Assembly (NCBI RefSeq): GCF_017571495.1 | Contig: NZ_JAGETZ010000019.1 | Span: forward strand, 55,000-118,999 | DNA from: Hymenobacter negativus | GTDB taxonomy: Bacteria > Bacteroidota > Bacteroidia > Cytophagales > Hymenobacteraceae | Length of the DNA stretch: 64,000 bases | Direction: 5' to 3' | Shown: positions 54,387-61,961 of the stretch, piece after piece | Layout of the letters: every line of letters begins with the position of its first letter | Numbering within the stretch: position 1 is the stretch's first letter | Program-made: the position numbers and the translations under genes | The notes under the pieces: model-generated | Told to the model about the DNA's origin: nothing | The model's database searches: none | The model's input: only the letters and a program-made list of their open reading frames with translations

Positions 54387-56075
54387 ATGATGACACTCTT
54401 CCTCCGTGCTCTCTTTTTCTTGTTGCTGGTTGCGTTCCATCCGGCGGTTGCCCAGCTTGCTCCGCCCACTTGGGGCCCCGCTCAGGCCATCACCAGTGTC
54501 GATAACCTCGGGGTGGTGGGGCAGGTAATTGATGCGCAGGGCAATATGTATATCGCAGGCGCATTTCAAACCACGGTAACCTTGGCGGCTGGCACAGTGC
54601 TCACCAGCCGTGGTACCTCCGATGGCTTCGTGGCCAAATACTCGGCGGCCGGGACCTTGGTGTGGGTCGTCCAGGCCGGCGGCCCCAGCTACGACCGCCC
54701 GGCCGGGCTGGCCATTGACGCGACGGGTACGCTGCACTTGGTGGGCAACTTCGCCAATAGCGTGCAGGTGGGCACCCAAACGGTTTCCTTCGCGGGCACC
54801 TCGCCGCATTTCTACGTGGCCACCATTACGCCCCAGGGGCAGGTGAGCACGCTGCGGCAAGACGGCCAACCCATTGTGGCTACCAATACTGGCACCGATG
54901 CCAGTGCTTCAGGCATTGCCCTCGATGCCGCCGGCAACGAATACGTGACCGGCTACTTATCGGGCGGCCCAGTGGCTATAGGCGGTACCAGCCTCACGGG
55001 CAGCACCGCCGCGGCCACCCGACTCGAATATTTTGTGGTGAAATACAACGCTGGCACGGCTACGGCGCTGTGGGCCCGGCAGGGCGGCCGGGTGCCCAGC
55101 GTTGCGGGGCAAACCTTCTACACACCCGCCCTGGTTGTGTCGCCGGCCGGTGAGGCCTATCTGATAGCCACTTTCCCGACCGGAACGGGCGCTTTCGGAG
55201 CGCTGCCTCTGCCTACCGAACAGGGTAGCTTCGACGTGGGCGTGGTAAAATATAACGCCCAGGGCACCGAGCAGTGGGTGCGCCGGAGCGGCGGTGCGGG
55301 TGCCGACCAGGCCCGCTATGCCACCCTCGACGGTAGCGGCCGTTTGGCTGTAGCCAGTTCCTTTAGCGGTGCGGCAAGCTTTGGCGGGCAAGTCCTGACG
55401 GGCACCGGCACGCGCTCGGGGGCTCTGCTCGTGTTTGATGCCTTGAGCGGGGCCGAACTGTGGGGCCGGGCGCTCACGGGCACCACGACCGCCTTCTACG
55501 GCGACGCCGTGACCGATGCCGCCGGCAACTTCTACTTGGTGGGCACCTTCGATGGTACCGGTGCGGCCGGCGCGGGGGCGCTTACCAGTGCCGGTGGCAC
55601 CGACGCCGTGGTGGTGAGCTACTCGCCGCAGGGTGCGTTCCGGTGGCAGCAGCAGTCGACTGGCTCCGCCGACGAAATGGCATTTTCCATTCGCCTCGAC
55701 AATGCCCAGCGCCTGCGCGTAGTGGGCTCGTTCATCGGCACGGCACAACTTGGCTCGACGGCGCTCACCGGCCAAAGCACCACCAACGTGAACGTACTGG
55801 TAGCCCAGTTGGCTGCTTTGCCACTGGCGGCTCGCGTACCGCAAGCCGCCCAGCCGCTCGGGCTTAGCCCTAATCCGGCGCACGGCGAAACGCTGTTGCC
55901 CTTGTTGCCAATAGGTACCCAACTCACCCTGACCGATGCGCTGGGACGAGTGGTGCGCCCTAACGTTACTGCTGCCCCCGTGCTTTCGCTGCTGGTCCTG
56001 GCCCCCGGTCTCTACCACGTGCTGGCCACCGCGCCCGATGGCCGTCGGTGGGCCAGCCGGCTGCAAGTGGAATAA
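54387..56075 (+). CDS. Secreted SBBP-like beta-propeller protein with T9SS sorting tail
   Basis: The 562-residue protein starts at ATG 54387 with a signal peptide (LFFLLLVAFHPAVAQ). The body is a set of about seven similar repeats such as GNMYIAGAFQTTVTLAAG and TSDGFVAKYSAAGTLVWVVQAGG, the SBBP-type beta-propeller pattern common in Bacteroidota surface proteins. The last about 70 residues (GLSPNPAHGETLLPL...LAPGLYHV) are a T9SS type A sorting domain. It is likely surface-exposed and non-enzymatic. ATG 54303 is a worse start. Confidence 0.85.
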   Translation: MMTLFLRALFFLLLVAFHPAVAQLAPPTWGPAQAITSVDNLGVVGQVIDAQGNMYIAGAFQTTVTLAAGTVLTSRGTSDGFVAKYSAAGTLVWVVQAGGPSYDRPAGLAIDATGTLHLVGNFANSVQVGTQTVSFAGTSPHFYVATITPQGQVSTLRQDGQPIVATNTGTDASASGIALDAAGNEYVTGYLSGGPVAIGGTSLTGSTAAATRLEYFVVKYNAGTATALWARQGGRVPSVAGQTFYTPALVVSPAGEAYLIATFPTGTGAFGALPLPTEQGSFDVGVVKYNAQGTEQWVRRSGGAGADQARYATLDGSGRLAVASSFSGAASFGGQVLTGTGTRSGALLVFDALSGAELWGRALTGTTTAFYGDAVTDAAGNFYLVGTFDGTGAAGAGALTSAGGTDAVVVSYSPQGAFRWQQQSTGSADEMAFSIRLDNAQRLRVVGSFIGTAQLGSTALTGQSTTNVNVLVAQLAALPLAARVPQAAQPLGLSPNPAHGETLLPLLPIGTQLTLTDALGRVVRPNVTAAPVLSLLVLAPGLYHVLATAPDGRRWASRLQVE

Positions 56076-56150
56076 AAAAGTGGCAGCAGTGGCGCAATGT
56101 CGCCTTTTCGCTACCTTGCCGGCGTCAATGCACTAATAGCCTCCGCTAGC

Positions 56151-57605
56151 ATGCCTTTCGCCCCACCCCAAACGGCCCCGCCCGTATTGTGGGCCAAGCT
56201 CGAAGCCCTGGACCTGGACGGCGGGGCGGCGCTCTCGTTTTCGAAGCGCCTGGCGCGCGACAACGGCTGGACCGCCGCTTTTGCCCAACGCGTGGTGCTT
56301 GAATACAAGCGGTTTGTGTACCTGGCTGCTACCTGTGGCCACCCCGTCACGCCCTCCGATGAAGTGGACCAGGCCTGGCACCTGCACCTCGTGTACACCC
56401 GTTCGTATTGGGACGAGCTGTGCGGGCAGGTGCTGGGGTTCCCGTTGCACCACGGCCCCACAAAGGGCGGCGCAGCCGAGGGCCACAAGTTTCAGGACTG
56501 GTACGCCCGCACCCTGCAGTCGTACACGGCGGCTTTCGGCACCCTGCCCCCGGCCGATATCTGGCCCGAAGCGACCGTGCGCTTCGGCGAGGCGCCCTAT
56601 TATCGGCGCGTTAACCTGCGGCGGCACTGGCTGCTGCCCCGCCTGCGCTGGCCGTTCCGGTTGGGCCGCCGCGAGGGCCTGGGGTTGCTGGTGGCCCTGG
56701 CGCTGGTGGGCTGCACCAGCCGCCTGCCGTTGAACCCGTTCAACTGGTACGGTTCCGACTTCCTGATGCTGTTTGGCGTGCTGTGCGCCACGCTGCTGCC
56801 GGCGGCGCTGTGGCTCCGGCACTGGGCCGCCGGTCCGTTGGCCGACTACGCGGGCCCGCCCCTCGGTACCTACGAACTGGCCCGCTTGGCCGACCACGGC
56901 CGCCGCGTGGCCGACTGCGCCATTGCCGCCCTTGTGCACACAGGGCAGGCCGAGCTGGTGCCGGAGCGCCGCATCCGCCGCACCGCCATGCCACCGCCCA
57001 CCGACCCCTACGAGCGGGCCGTCTGGAACCTCATTCCCGAAGCTGGCGCTACCAACCTTGACCTCCTGCGCAAAAAAGGCCTCGACCCCAACAGCAAGGT
57101 CCTACAAGACCTGGACGACGGCCTGAAAGCCAAAGGCGTTTTGTTTCCGGCGCGTGAGCGGGCCCGCCTCGATGGAATTCTAGGGTTCACAGCGCTGGGG
57201 CTGGCGCTGTTTGGCTTGGTGAAGGTGCTGGTGGGACTCTACCGGCACCGGCCCGTGGGCTTGCTGCTGTTGCTATTGCTGGGACTGGGATTTGGCACTT
57301 GGAGCGTTTACCGGAACTACGGCACCTGGGCTACCGGGCGCGGCCGCCAGTTGTTGCTGAAGCTGGTGCCGGCGCTACGCCAGGCGCAAGTGGACCGCGC
57401 CTACTCGGGCCAGCTGGTGGCCCTCTGCGTTGCGGTGTTCGGTATTACCGAGCTGGCGGCTTTTGGCATGCGCACCTTGGTCACCTATATGCAACCTCCG
57501 CCCCAGAGCGACGGCGGCAGTGGCGGGGACTCTGGCGGCTCTGGCTGCGGGAGCAGCGGCTGCGGTGGGGGAGGGTGCGGCGGCTGTGGCGGCTGCGGGA
57601 GCTAA
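56151..57605 (+). CDS. TIGR04222 family membrane protein with Cys/Gly-rich tail
   Basis: The 484-residue protein opens with the family domain (LSFSKRLARDNGWTAAFAQRVVLEYKRF, SDEVDQAWHLHLVYTRSYWDELC, PLHHGPTKGG, then WYARTLQSYTAAFGTLPP...DIWP). Several membrane helices follow (near 180-250, 345-400 and 430-460). The C-terminus is a Ser/Gly/Cys tail of about 33 residues with repeated SGCG and GGCGG, a hallmark of this family in many bacteria. Function is unknown. I use ATG 56151; an upstream ATG at 56097 is possible. It starts 75 bases after the T9SS protein. Confidence 0.85.
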   Translation: MPFAPPQTAPPVLWAKLEALDLDGGAALSFSKRLARDNGWTAAFAQRVVLEYKRFVYLAATCGHPVTPSDEVDQAWHLHLVYTRSYWDELCGQVLGFPLHHGPTKGGAAEGHKFQDWYARTLQSYTAAFGTLPPADIWPEATVRFGEAPYYRRVNLRRHWLLPRLRWPFRLGRREGLGLLVALALVGCTSRLPLNPFNWYGSDFLMLFGVLCATLLPAALWLRHWAAGPLADYAGPPLGTYELARLADHGRRVADCAIAALVHTGQAELVPERRIRRTAMPPPTDPYERAVWNLIPEAGATNLDLLRKKGLDPNSKVLQDLDDGLKAKGVLFPARERARLDGILGFTALGLALFGLVKVLVGLYRHRPVGLLLLLLLGLGFGTWSVYRNYGTWATGRGRQLLLKLVPALRQAQVDRAYSGQLVALCVAVFGITELAAFGMRTLVTYMQPPPQSDGGSGGDSGGSGCGSSGCGGGGCGGCGGCGS

Positions 57606-57767
57606 TATTGCCAGCCTCGTTAGTCGGCGCTAGGCTCCCGTTAAAAGAGTACAGCATTGGCTAGCCGGTCAAATATTCTGCGCCGGCTAACGTCAGCGCT
57701 TGGGGAACTGGTAGCTTTGGCGGGCCGCCGGGCTGCCGTTTGCATTACCTGCCTGGTTCTTAACATT

Positions 57768-58376
57768 ATGAAAAAACCTCTCCTCATTGGCTTTGCCCTT
57801 TTATTGATTGCCGGAGCCGTATTGGGCCGTCGGTGGTGGATAAAATCGACGGACGAAGTGGCCGTTCTGGCCGCTGGCCCTGCGCCCGCCGCCGTCCGGC
57901 CCGATTCGAGCACTGTGGTCGTCACCAGCACCGTTAGCGCCGGAGGCAGCGAACCAGTGCTAGCTAAAAAGCGCGGGCGCATCCGGAACATTTATTTCGG
58001 CCCCGGCGAGTATGTGCGGCGGGGAGCCATCGTGGCCAAGCTGGCCGACTACAACTTTGTAGTAGCTCCGCACGACGGCTTTCTGGGCGAGCGGCAGGTA
58101 GAAGTAGGCCAGTACGTGGCACCTACCACCATCGTCAGCACCATTTCGAAGTGTGGCTACTTGCTAGTGCCCATCGGGGCCCGGGCTACCAAAATGGCCC
58201 ATGTGCAGGCCGGAGATTCGGTGCAGGTGTGGGCCACGGCCCGGCCCACCCGCGTGGTGACCGGCGTGGCCGCGCCCGCCCGCGACACCACCGGCGGCAT
58301 CAGCCTCGAAGTTCGGATTCCCTCGCGCGCGCCCTTGCATATGGGCGAGGCCGCCAGCATGCAGCTGCACCGCTAG
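57768..58376 (+). CDS. Membrane-anchored HlyD/lipoyl-like periplasmic protein
   Basis: The 202-residue protein has an N-terminal membrane helix (LLIGFALLLIAGAVLG) and a lipoyl/HlyD-like beta domain (RGRIRNIYFGPGEYVRRGAIVAKLADYNFVVAPHDGFLGERQVEVGQYV). Membrane-fusion proteins of efflux or secretion systems share this fold, but the long coiled coil is missing, as are transporter genes nearby, so it may have another role. It starts at ATG 57768. The polysaccharide deacetylase gene lies 85 bases downstream. Confidence 0.72.
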   Translation: MKKPLLIGFALLLIAGAVLGRRWWIKSTDEVAVLAAGPAPAAVRPDSSTVVVTSTVSAGGSEPVLAKKRGRIRNIYFGPGEYVRRGAIVAKLADYNFVVAPHDGFLGERQVEVGQYVAPTTIVSTISKCGYLLVPIGARATKMAHVQAGDSVQVWATARPTRVVTGVAAPARDTTGGISLEVRIPSRAPLHMGEAASMQLHR

Positions 58377-58461
58377 CAGCCGCACAGTACAGGACGGTTG
58401 GTGGCGGCTGCGCTGGCTTCTTGCCGGTCTCTTTCACCGCTGCTGTTCCGAATTTTTGCGC

Positions 58462-59271
58462 ATGAAGCTGCTGCCGGCCCTTCGCGGGCTTTTCCTCTTG
58501 GTGCTACTAGCCTTGCGCGGCCCGCAGCCAGCCTGTGCCCAGGGAGTACTGCGCCGCCCGGTGCCCGACAAGCTGGTCGTCCTCACCTTCGACGACGCAG
58601 TGCTGAGCCACGCCACTTACGTGGCGCCCTTGCTGAAAAAATATGGATTCGGGGGCTCGTTTTTCGTGTGCGAATTCCGCGAGCCGCCTTTCTCGGATAA
58701 AACCAGGTACATGAGCTGGGCGCAAATCCGGAAGCTGCACCGGCTGGGGTTTGAAGTGGCCAGCCACACGCTCACGCACCGGCACGTCAACAAGCTTTCA
58801 GCCGCTGAGTTCGGCGCCGAGCTGGATTCCATCGACGGCCGCTGCCGCCGTTGGCACATCCGCAAGCCGGTCACCTTCGCCTACCCCGGCTACGATGTGC
58901 ACCCTACTGCCACTGCGGTACTGGCCGGGCGCGGCTACCAGTTTGCCCGCGCCGGTGGCAGCCGCGCTTACGACCCCACTTCCGACCACCCGCTGCTCAT
59001 TCCCAGCTTCAGCATATCGGGCTTGACCAAGGAAAAAGTACTGGCTGCCATGGCCCAAGCCCGCGCCGGCCACATTGTCGTACTCACCGTGCATGGCGTC
59101 CCCGATACAGCCCACGATTGGGTAACCACCGACCCCAAGCTGTTTGAAGAATACCTGCAGTACCTACGCGACAACCACTACCAAGTAGTAGCCCTGCGCG
59201 ACCTGGCCCGCTACGTGAACGTGCAGGAGGCGCAACGCACACTCACGCCGCGCTATGAGAACCTGAAATAA
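58462..59271 (+). CDS. Secreted polysaccharide deacetylase (CE4)
   Basis: The enzyme removes acetyl groups from N-acetylated glycans. The 269-residue protein has a signal peptide (LFLLVLLALRGPQPACAQ), then motif 1 LTFDDAV (catalytic base and metal Asp), motif 2 SHTLTHRH (metal His residues) and motif 3 FAYPGYD. HIVVLTVHGV near the C-terminus holds the last active-site His. Preferred substrate is unknown; peptidoglycan and exopolysaccharide are the usual targets. Confidence 0.88.
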   Translation: MKLLPALRGLFLLVLLALRGPQPACAQGVLRRPVPDKLVVLTFDDAVLSHATYVAPLLKKYGFGGSFFVCEFREPPFSDKTRYMSWAQIRKLHRLGFEVASHTLTHRHVNKLSAAEFGAELDSIDGRCRRWHIRKPVTFAYPGYDVHPTATAVLAGRGYQFARAGGSRAYDPTSDHPLLIPSFSISGLTKEKVLAAMAQARAGHIVVLTVHGVPDTAHDWVTTDPKLFEEYLQYLRDNHYQVVALRDLARYVNVQEAQRTLTPRYENLK

Positions 59272-59308
59272 ACGAATACCCCGAATTGGCAATTCGGGGT
59301 ACTCGTTT
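59270..59308. terminator. Bidirectional terminator between convergent genes
   Basis: Nineteen-base arms (59270-59288 and 59290-59308) pair with one mismatch (AAACGAATACCCC / GGGGTACTCGTTT). An A-run on one side gives a T-run on the other. It separates the deacetylase from the GH3 gene. Confidence 0.75.
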
Positions 59309-59321
59309 CAGCACAGCCGTG

Positions 59322-61625
59322 CTACTTCGCCGTCAGCTTAAACGGCACCAGCTGCACATCGCGGGAGTTGCCGCCTACCATCACCTGAAAATCGCCGGGC
59401 TCGGCCACGAATTTCAGGTCGTTGTTGTAGAACTTCAAATCATCCGGGGCGAGGCGGAAGGTGAGGGTTTTGTTCTCGCCTTTCTTGAGCATTACCTTTT
59501 GGAACCCTTTCAGTTCCTGCACCGGGCGGGAGGTGGAGCCCACCATGTCGCGGATATACAGCTGGGCTACTTCCTCGCCGTCCATAGTGCCGGTGTTTTG
59601 CACGGGCACGCTCACCGTCAGGGTTTCGGCGGGGCCGATGGTGGCTTTGCTGAGCGTGGGCTTGCCGTAGGTGAAGGTGGTATAGCTGAGGCCGAAACCG
59701 AAGGGATAGAGCGGTTCATTGCTCACGTCGAGGTAGCGCGACTTGTACTTGTCGAGCTTGGTGCCGGTGTACGGCCGGCCGGTGCTTTTGTGGTTATAGT
59801 AGAGCGGTATCTGGCCCACCACCTGCGGGAAAGTGGCCGTAATTTTGCCGCTCGGGTTGTAGTCGCCAAACAGCACATCGGCAATGGCATTGCCTGCCTG
59901 CGTGCCCGCAAACCACGTTTCGAGGATGGCATCGGCATTCTGGTTTTCCCAGCCGATGGCCAGCGGACGGCCGTTCATGAGCACCAGCACCAGGGGCTTG
60001 CCAGTCGCCTTCAGGGCCTTGAGCAGCGCCAACTGCTGGCCGGGCAGACCGATGTCGGCACGGCTGGCGGCCTCGCCGCTCATGCCCTGCGACTCGCCCA
60101 CTACGGCCACCACCACATCGGCTTTTTCGGCCACCTGCACGGCTTCTTTTATCAATTCCTCGGGGCTGCGCTTGTCGATGTCGAGCTCGCCACCGTAGGC
60201 TTGCAGGCGGTCAATCAACTGCTGGTCGTCGGTGATGTTGGAGCCCTTGGCGTAGGTGATTTTCAGGCTGGGTGCGGCGGCGCGCAAGCCCTGTTCTACG
60301 GACACGGCCTGCTTCCAGTCGCCGGCCCCGCTCCAGCTCCCGATAACGTCGCGCTGCCGGTTGGCCAGCGGGCCGATGAGGGCAATGCTACCGGTTTTTT
60401 TCAGGGGCAGGGCGCTGCGCTCGTTCTTCAGCAGCACCAGGCTGCGGCGGGAAATGTCGCGGGCGGCGGCAATGAATTCCGGTTTCATCAGGGTGCTGCT
60501 GGCGCGCTCGGGGCTCACGTTGCGGTAGGGGTCCTGGAAGAGGCCGAGCTTGTATTTGGCCTCCAGAATGCGGCGGCAGGCGGCGTCAACTTGGGCGGCT
60601 GGTACCGCGCCGGACTTGATGTTCTGGGCCGCGTATTTCAGGAATTCCTCGCCCACCATGTCTTGGTCGATACCTGCATTTAGGGCCAGCGCCGATACCT
60701 GTTCGGCAGTGCCCATGCCGTGCTCCATCATCTCCGGAATGGCCGTGTAGTCGGTGCACACAAAGCCCTGGAAGTTCCATTGCTTGCGCAGCAGGTCGGT
60801 CATCAGCCACTTATTGGCGGTGGCGGGGGTACCGTTAATGTCGTTGAAGGAGGACATCACCGAGCCCACGCCGGCCTCGATGGCGGCCCGGTAGGGCGGC
60901 AGGTACTCGTTGTACATGCGCTGCCGGCTCATGTCGGTGGTGTTGTAGTCGCGGCCCGCTTCGGCGGCCCCATAGAGGGCAAAGTGTTTGAGGCAGGCCA
61001 TCACGGTGTTGGGCTTGGTGAGGTCGTTGCCGGGGCCCTGGTAGCCGCGCACCATGGCTTCGGCCACCCGCGAGCCGAGGTAGGGGTCTTCGCCCGCGCC
61101 TTCCGAAATGCGGCCCCAGCGCGCGTCGCGGGCAATGTCCACCATCGGCGAGAATACCCAGTGCAGCCCATCAGCTGCCGACTCCTCGGCGGCGACGCGG
61201 GCGCTTTGCTCAATGGCCTTCAAATCCCAGCTCGCCGCCAGGCCTAGTGCGATGGGGAAAATGGTGCGGTGCCCGTGAATAACATCGTACCCAAACATGA
61301 GCGGAATATGCAGCCGCGACTCCTTAATGGCCATCTCCTGGAGCTTGTGCACCGCCACCGGCGTGTAGGTATTGAACACGCCGCCCACGTTGCCCTTGCG
61401 GATGTTGGCGTCCACGCCCTGGCTCACCACCGGCCCCGTCACGTCAAACCCCACCGATACCAGGTTCAGCTGCCCGATTTTTTCCTCCTGCGTCATCTTC
61501 GCCATCAGAGCATCGACGTACTGCTTCATCTTTTGGTCGGCGGTGGGAGCGGGCTTTTTTTGCGCCCGCGCGGCGGGAGAGCAGGCAAGGGCAAAAAGGA
61601 GCGTGGCGATGGGAATTCGTTTCAT
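59322..61625 (-). CDS. bglX: Secreted GH3 beta-glucosidase
   Basis: The 767-residue enzyme has a signal peptide (IPIATLLFALACSPAARAQ), the GH3 (alpha/beta)8 domain with KHFALYG (213-219) and nucleophile Asp292 in GFVCTDYTAIP, the C-terminal alpha/beta domain (RRSLVLLKNERSALPL, GSWSGAG) and a fibronectin-III-like C-terminus (about 675-767). This layout equals BglX-type periplasmic beta-glucosidases. It removes terminal beta-linked sugars, mainly glucose. ATG 61625 begins the signal peptide; the frame runs on upstream without similarity. Confidence 0.93.
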   Translation of the reverse strand: MKRIPIATLLFALACSPAARAQKKPAPTADQKMKQYVDALMAKMTQEEKIGQLNLVSVGFDVTGPVVSQGVDANIRKGNVGGVFNTYTPVAVHKLQEMAIKESRLHIPLMFGYDVIHGHRTIFPIALGLAASWDLKAIEQSARVAAEESAADGLHWVFSPMVDIARDARWGRISEGAGEDPYLGSRVAEAMVRGYQGPGNDLTKPNTVMACLKHFALYGAAEAGRDYNTTDMSRQRMYNEYLPPYRAAIEAGVGSVMSSFNDINGTPATANKWLMTDLLRKQWNFQGFVCTDYTAIPEMMEHGMGTAEQVSALALNAGIDQDMVGEEFLKYAAQNIKSGAVPAAQVDAACRRILEAKYKLGLFQDPYRNVSPERASSTLMKPEFIAAARDISRRSLVLLKNERSALPLKKTGSIALIGPLANRQRDVIGSWSGAGDWKQAVSVEQGLRAAAPSLKITYAKGSNITDDQQLIDRLQAYGGELDIDKRSPEELIKEAVQVAEKADVVVAVVGESQGMSGEAASRADIGLPGQQLALLKALKATGKPLVLVLMNGRPLAIGWENQNADAILETWFAGTQAGNAIADVLFGDYNPSGKITATFPQVVGQIPLYYNHKSTGRPYTGTKLDKYKSRYLDVSNEPLYPFGFGLSYTTFTYGKPTLSKATIGPAETLTVSVPVQNTGTMDGEEVAQLYIRDMVGSTSRPVQELKGFQKVMLKKGENKTLTFRLAPDDLKFYNNDLKFVAEPGDFQVMVGGNSRDVQLVPFKLTAK

Positions 61626-61961
61626 GGAAAGAGGGCGTGAGATGATGAGGATGAAATTTCGCCCAGAGTTAAAGTGCTCGATGAAGCTCCAACTCCGGGC
61701 AAAATTCAGACGTCCGGGCATTGCCGGGTGCTTTTCGGTGAGCAAGACTACGAAATTCTTTGCCGCTGCCGGAGCCGATGACACCCCGGGGTAGCCGTGG
61801 CATTCCTGGTATGCGCGTGGGGTTGGGGCAGGCGGGATGCTTCTAAACTTAACTTTCTAGATTTTTTTTAAATAAATACTTCTGAATGAGCACTGGGTAA
61901 GGCTATTAACCCTTGGTTTCGTTTTACATTTGGCCCACCCTCTTAATCCCCCATATCTTGT
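61626..61961. other. 336-bp divergent intergenic region
   Basis: This region separates the GH3 and surface-protein starts. An AT-rich run (TTTTTTTAAATAAATA) near 61860-61880 and the -7 candidate at 61925 lie in the right half. No gene is supported. Confidence 0.55.
61925..61932 (+). promoter_or_regulatory. Candidate -7 element of the surface protein gene
   Basis: TACATTTG matches TAnnTTTG exactly, 29 bases before the start codon. A matching -33 element is not seen. Confidence 0.4.

Noticed and set aside
61926..61961. -33 element for the surface protein
   Set aside because: No TTTG lies 19-21 bases upstream of the candidate -7 box.
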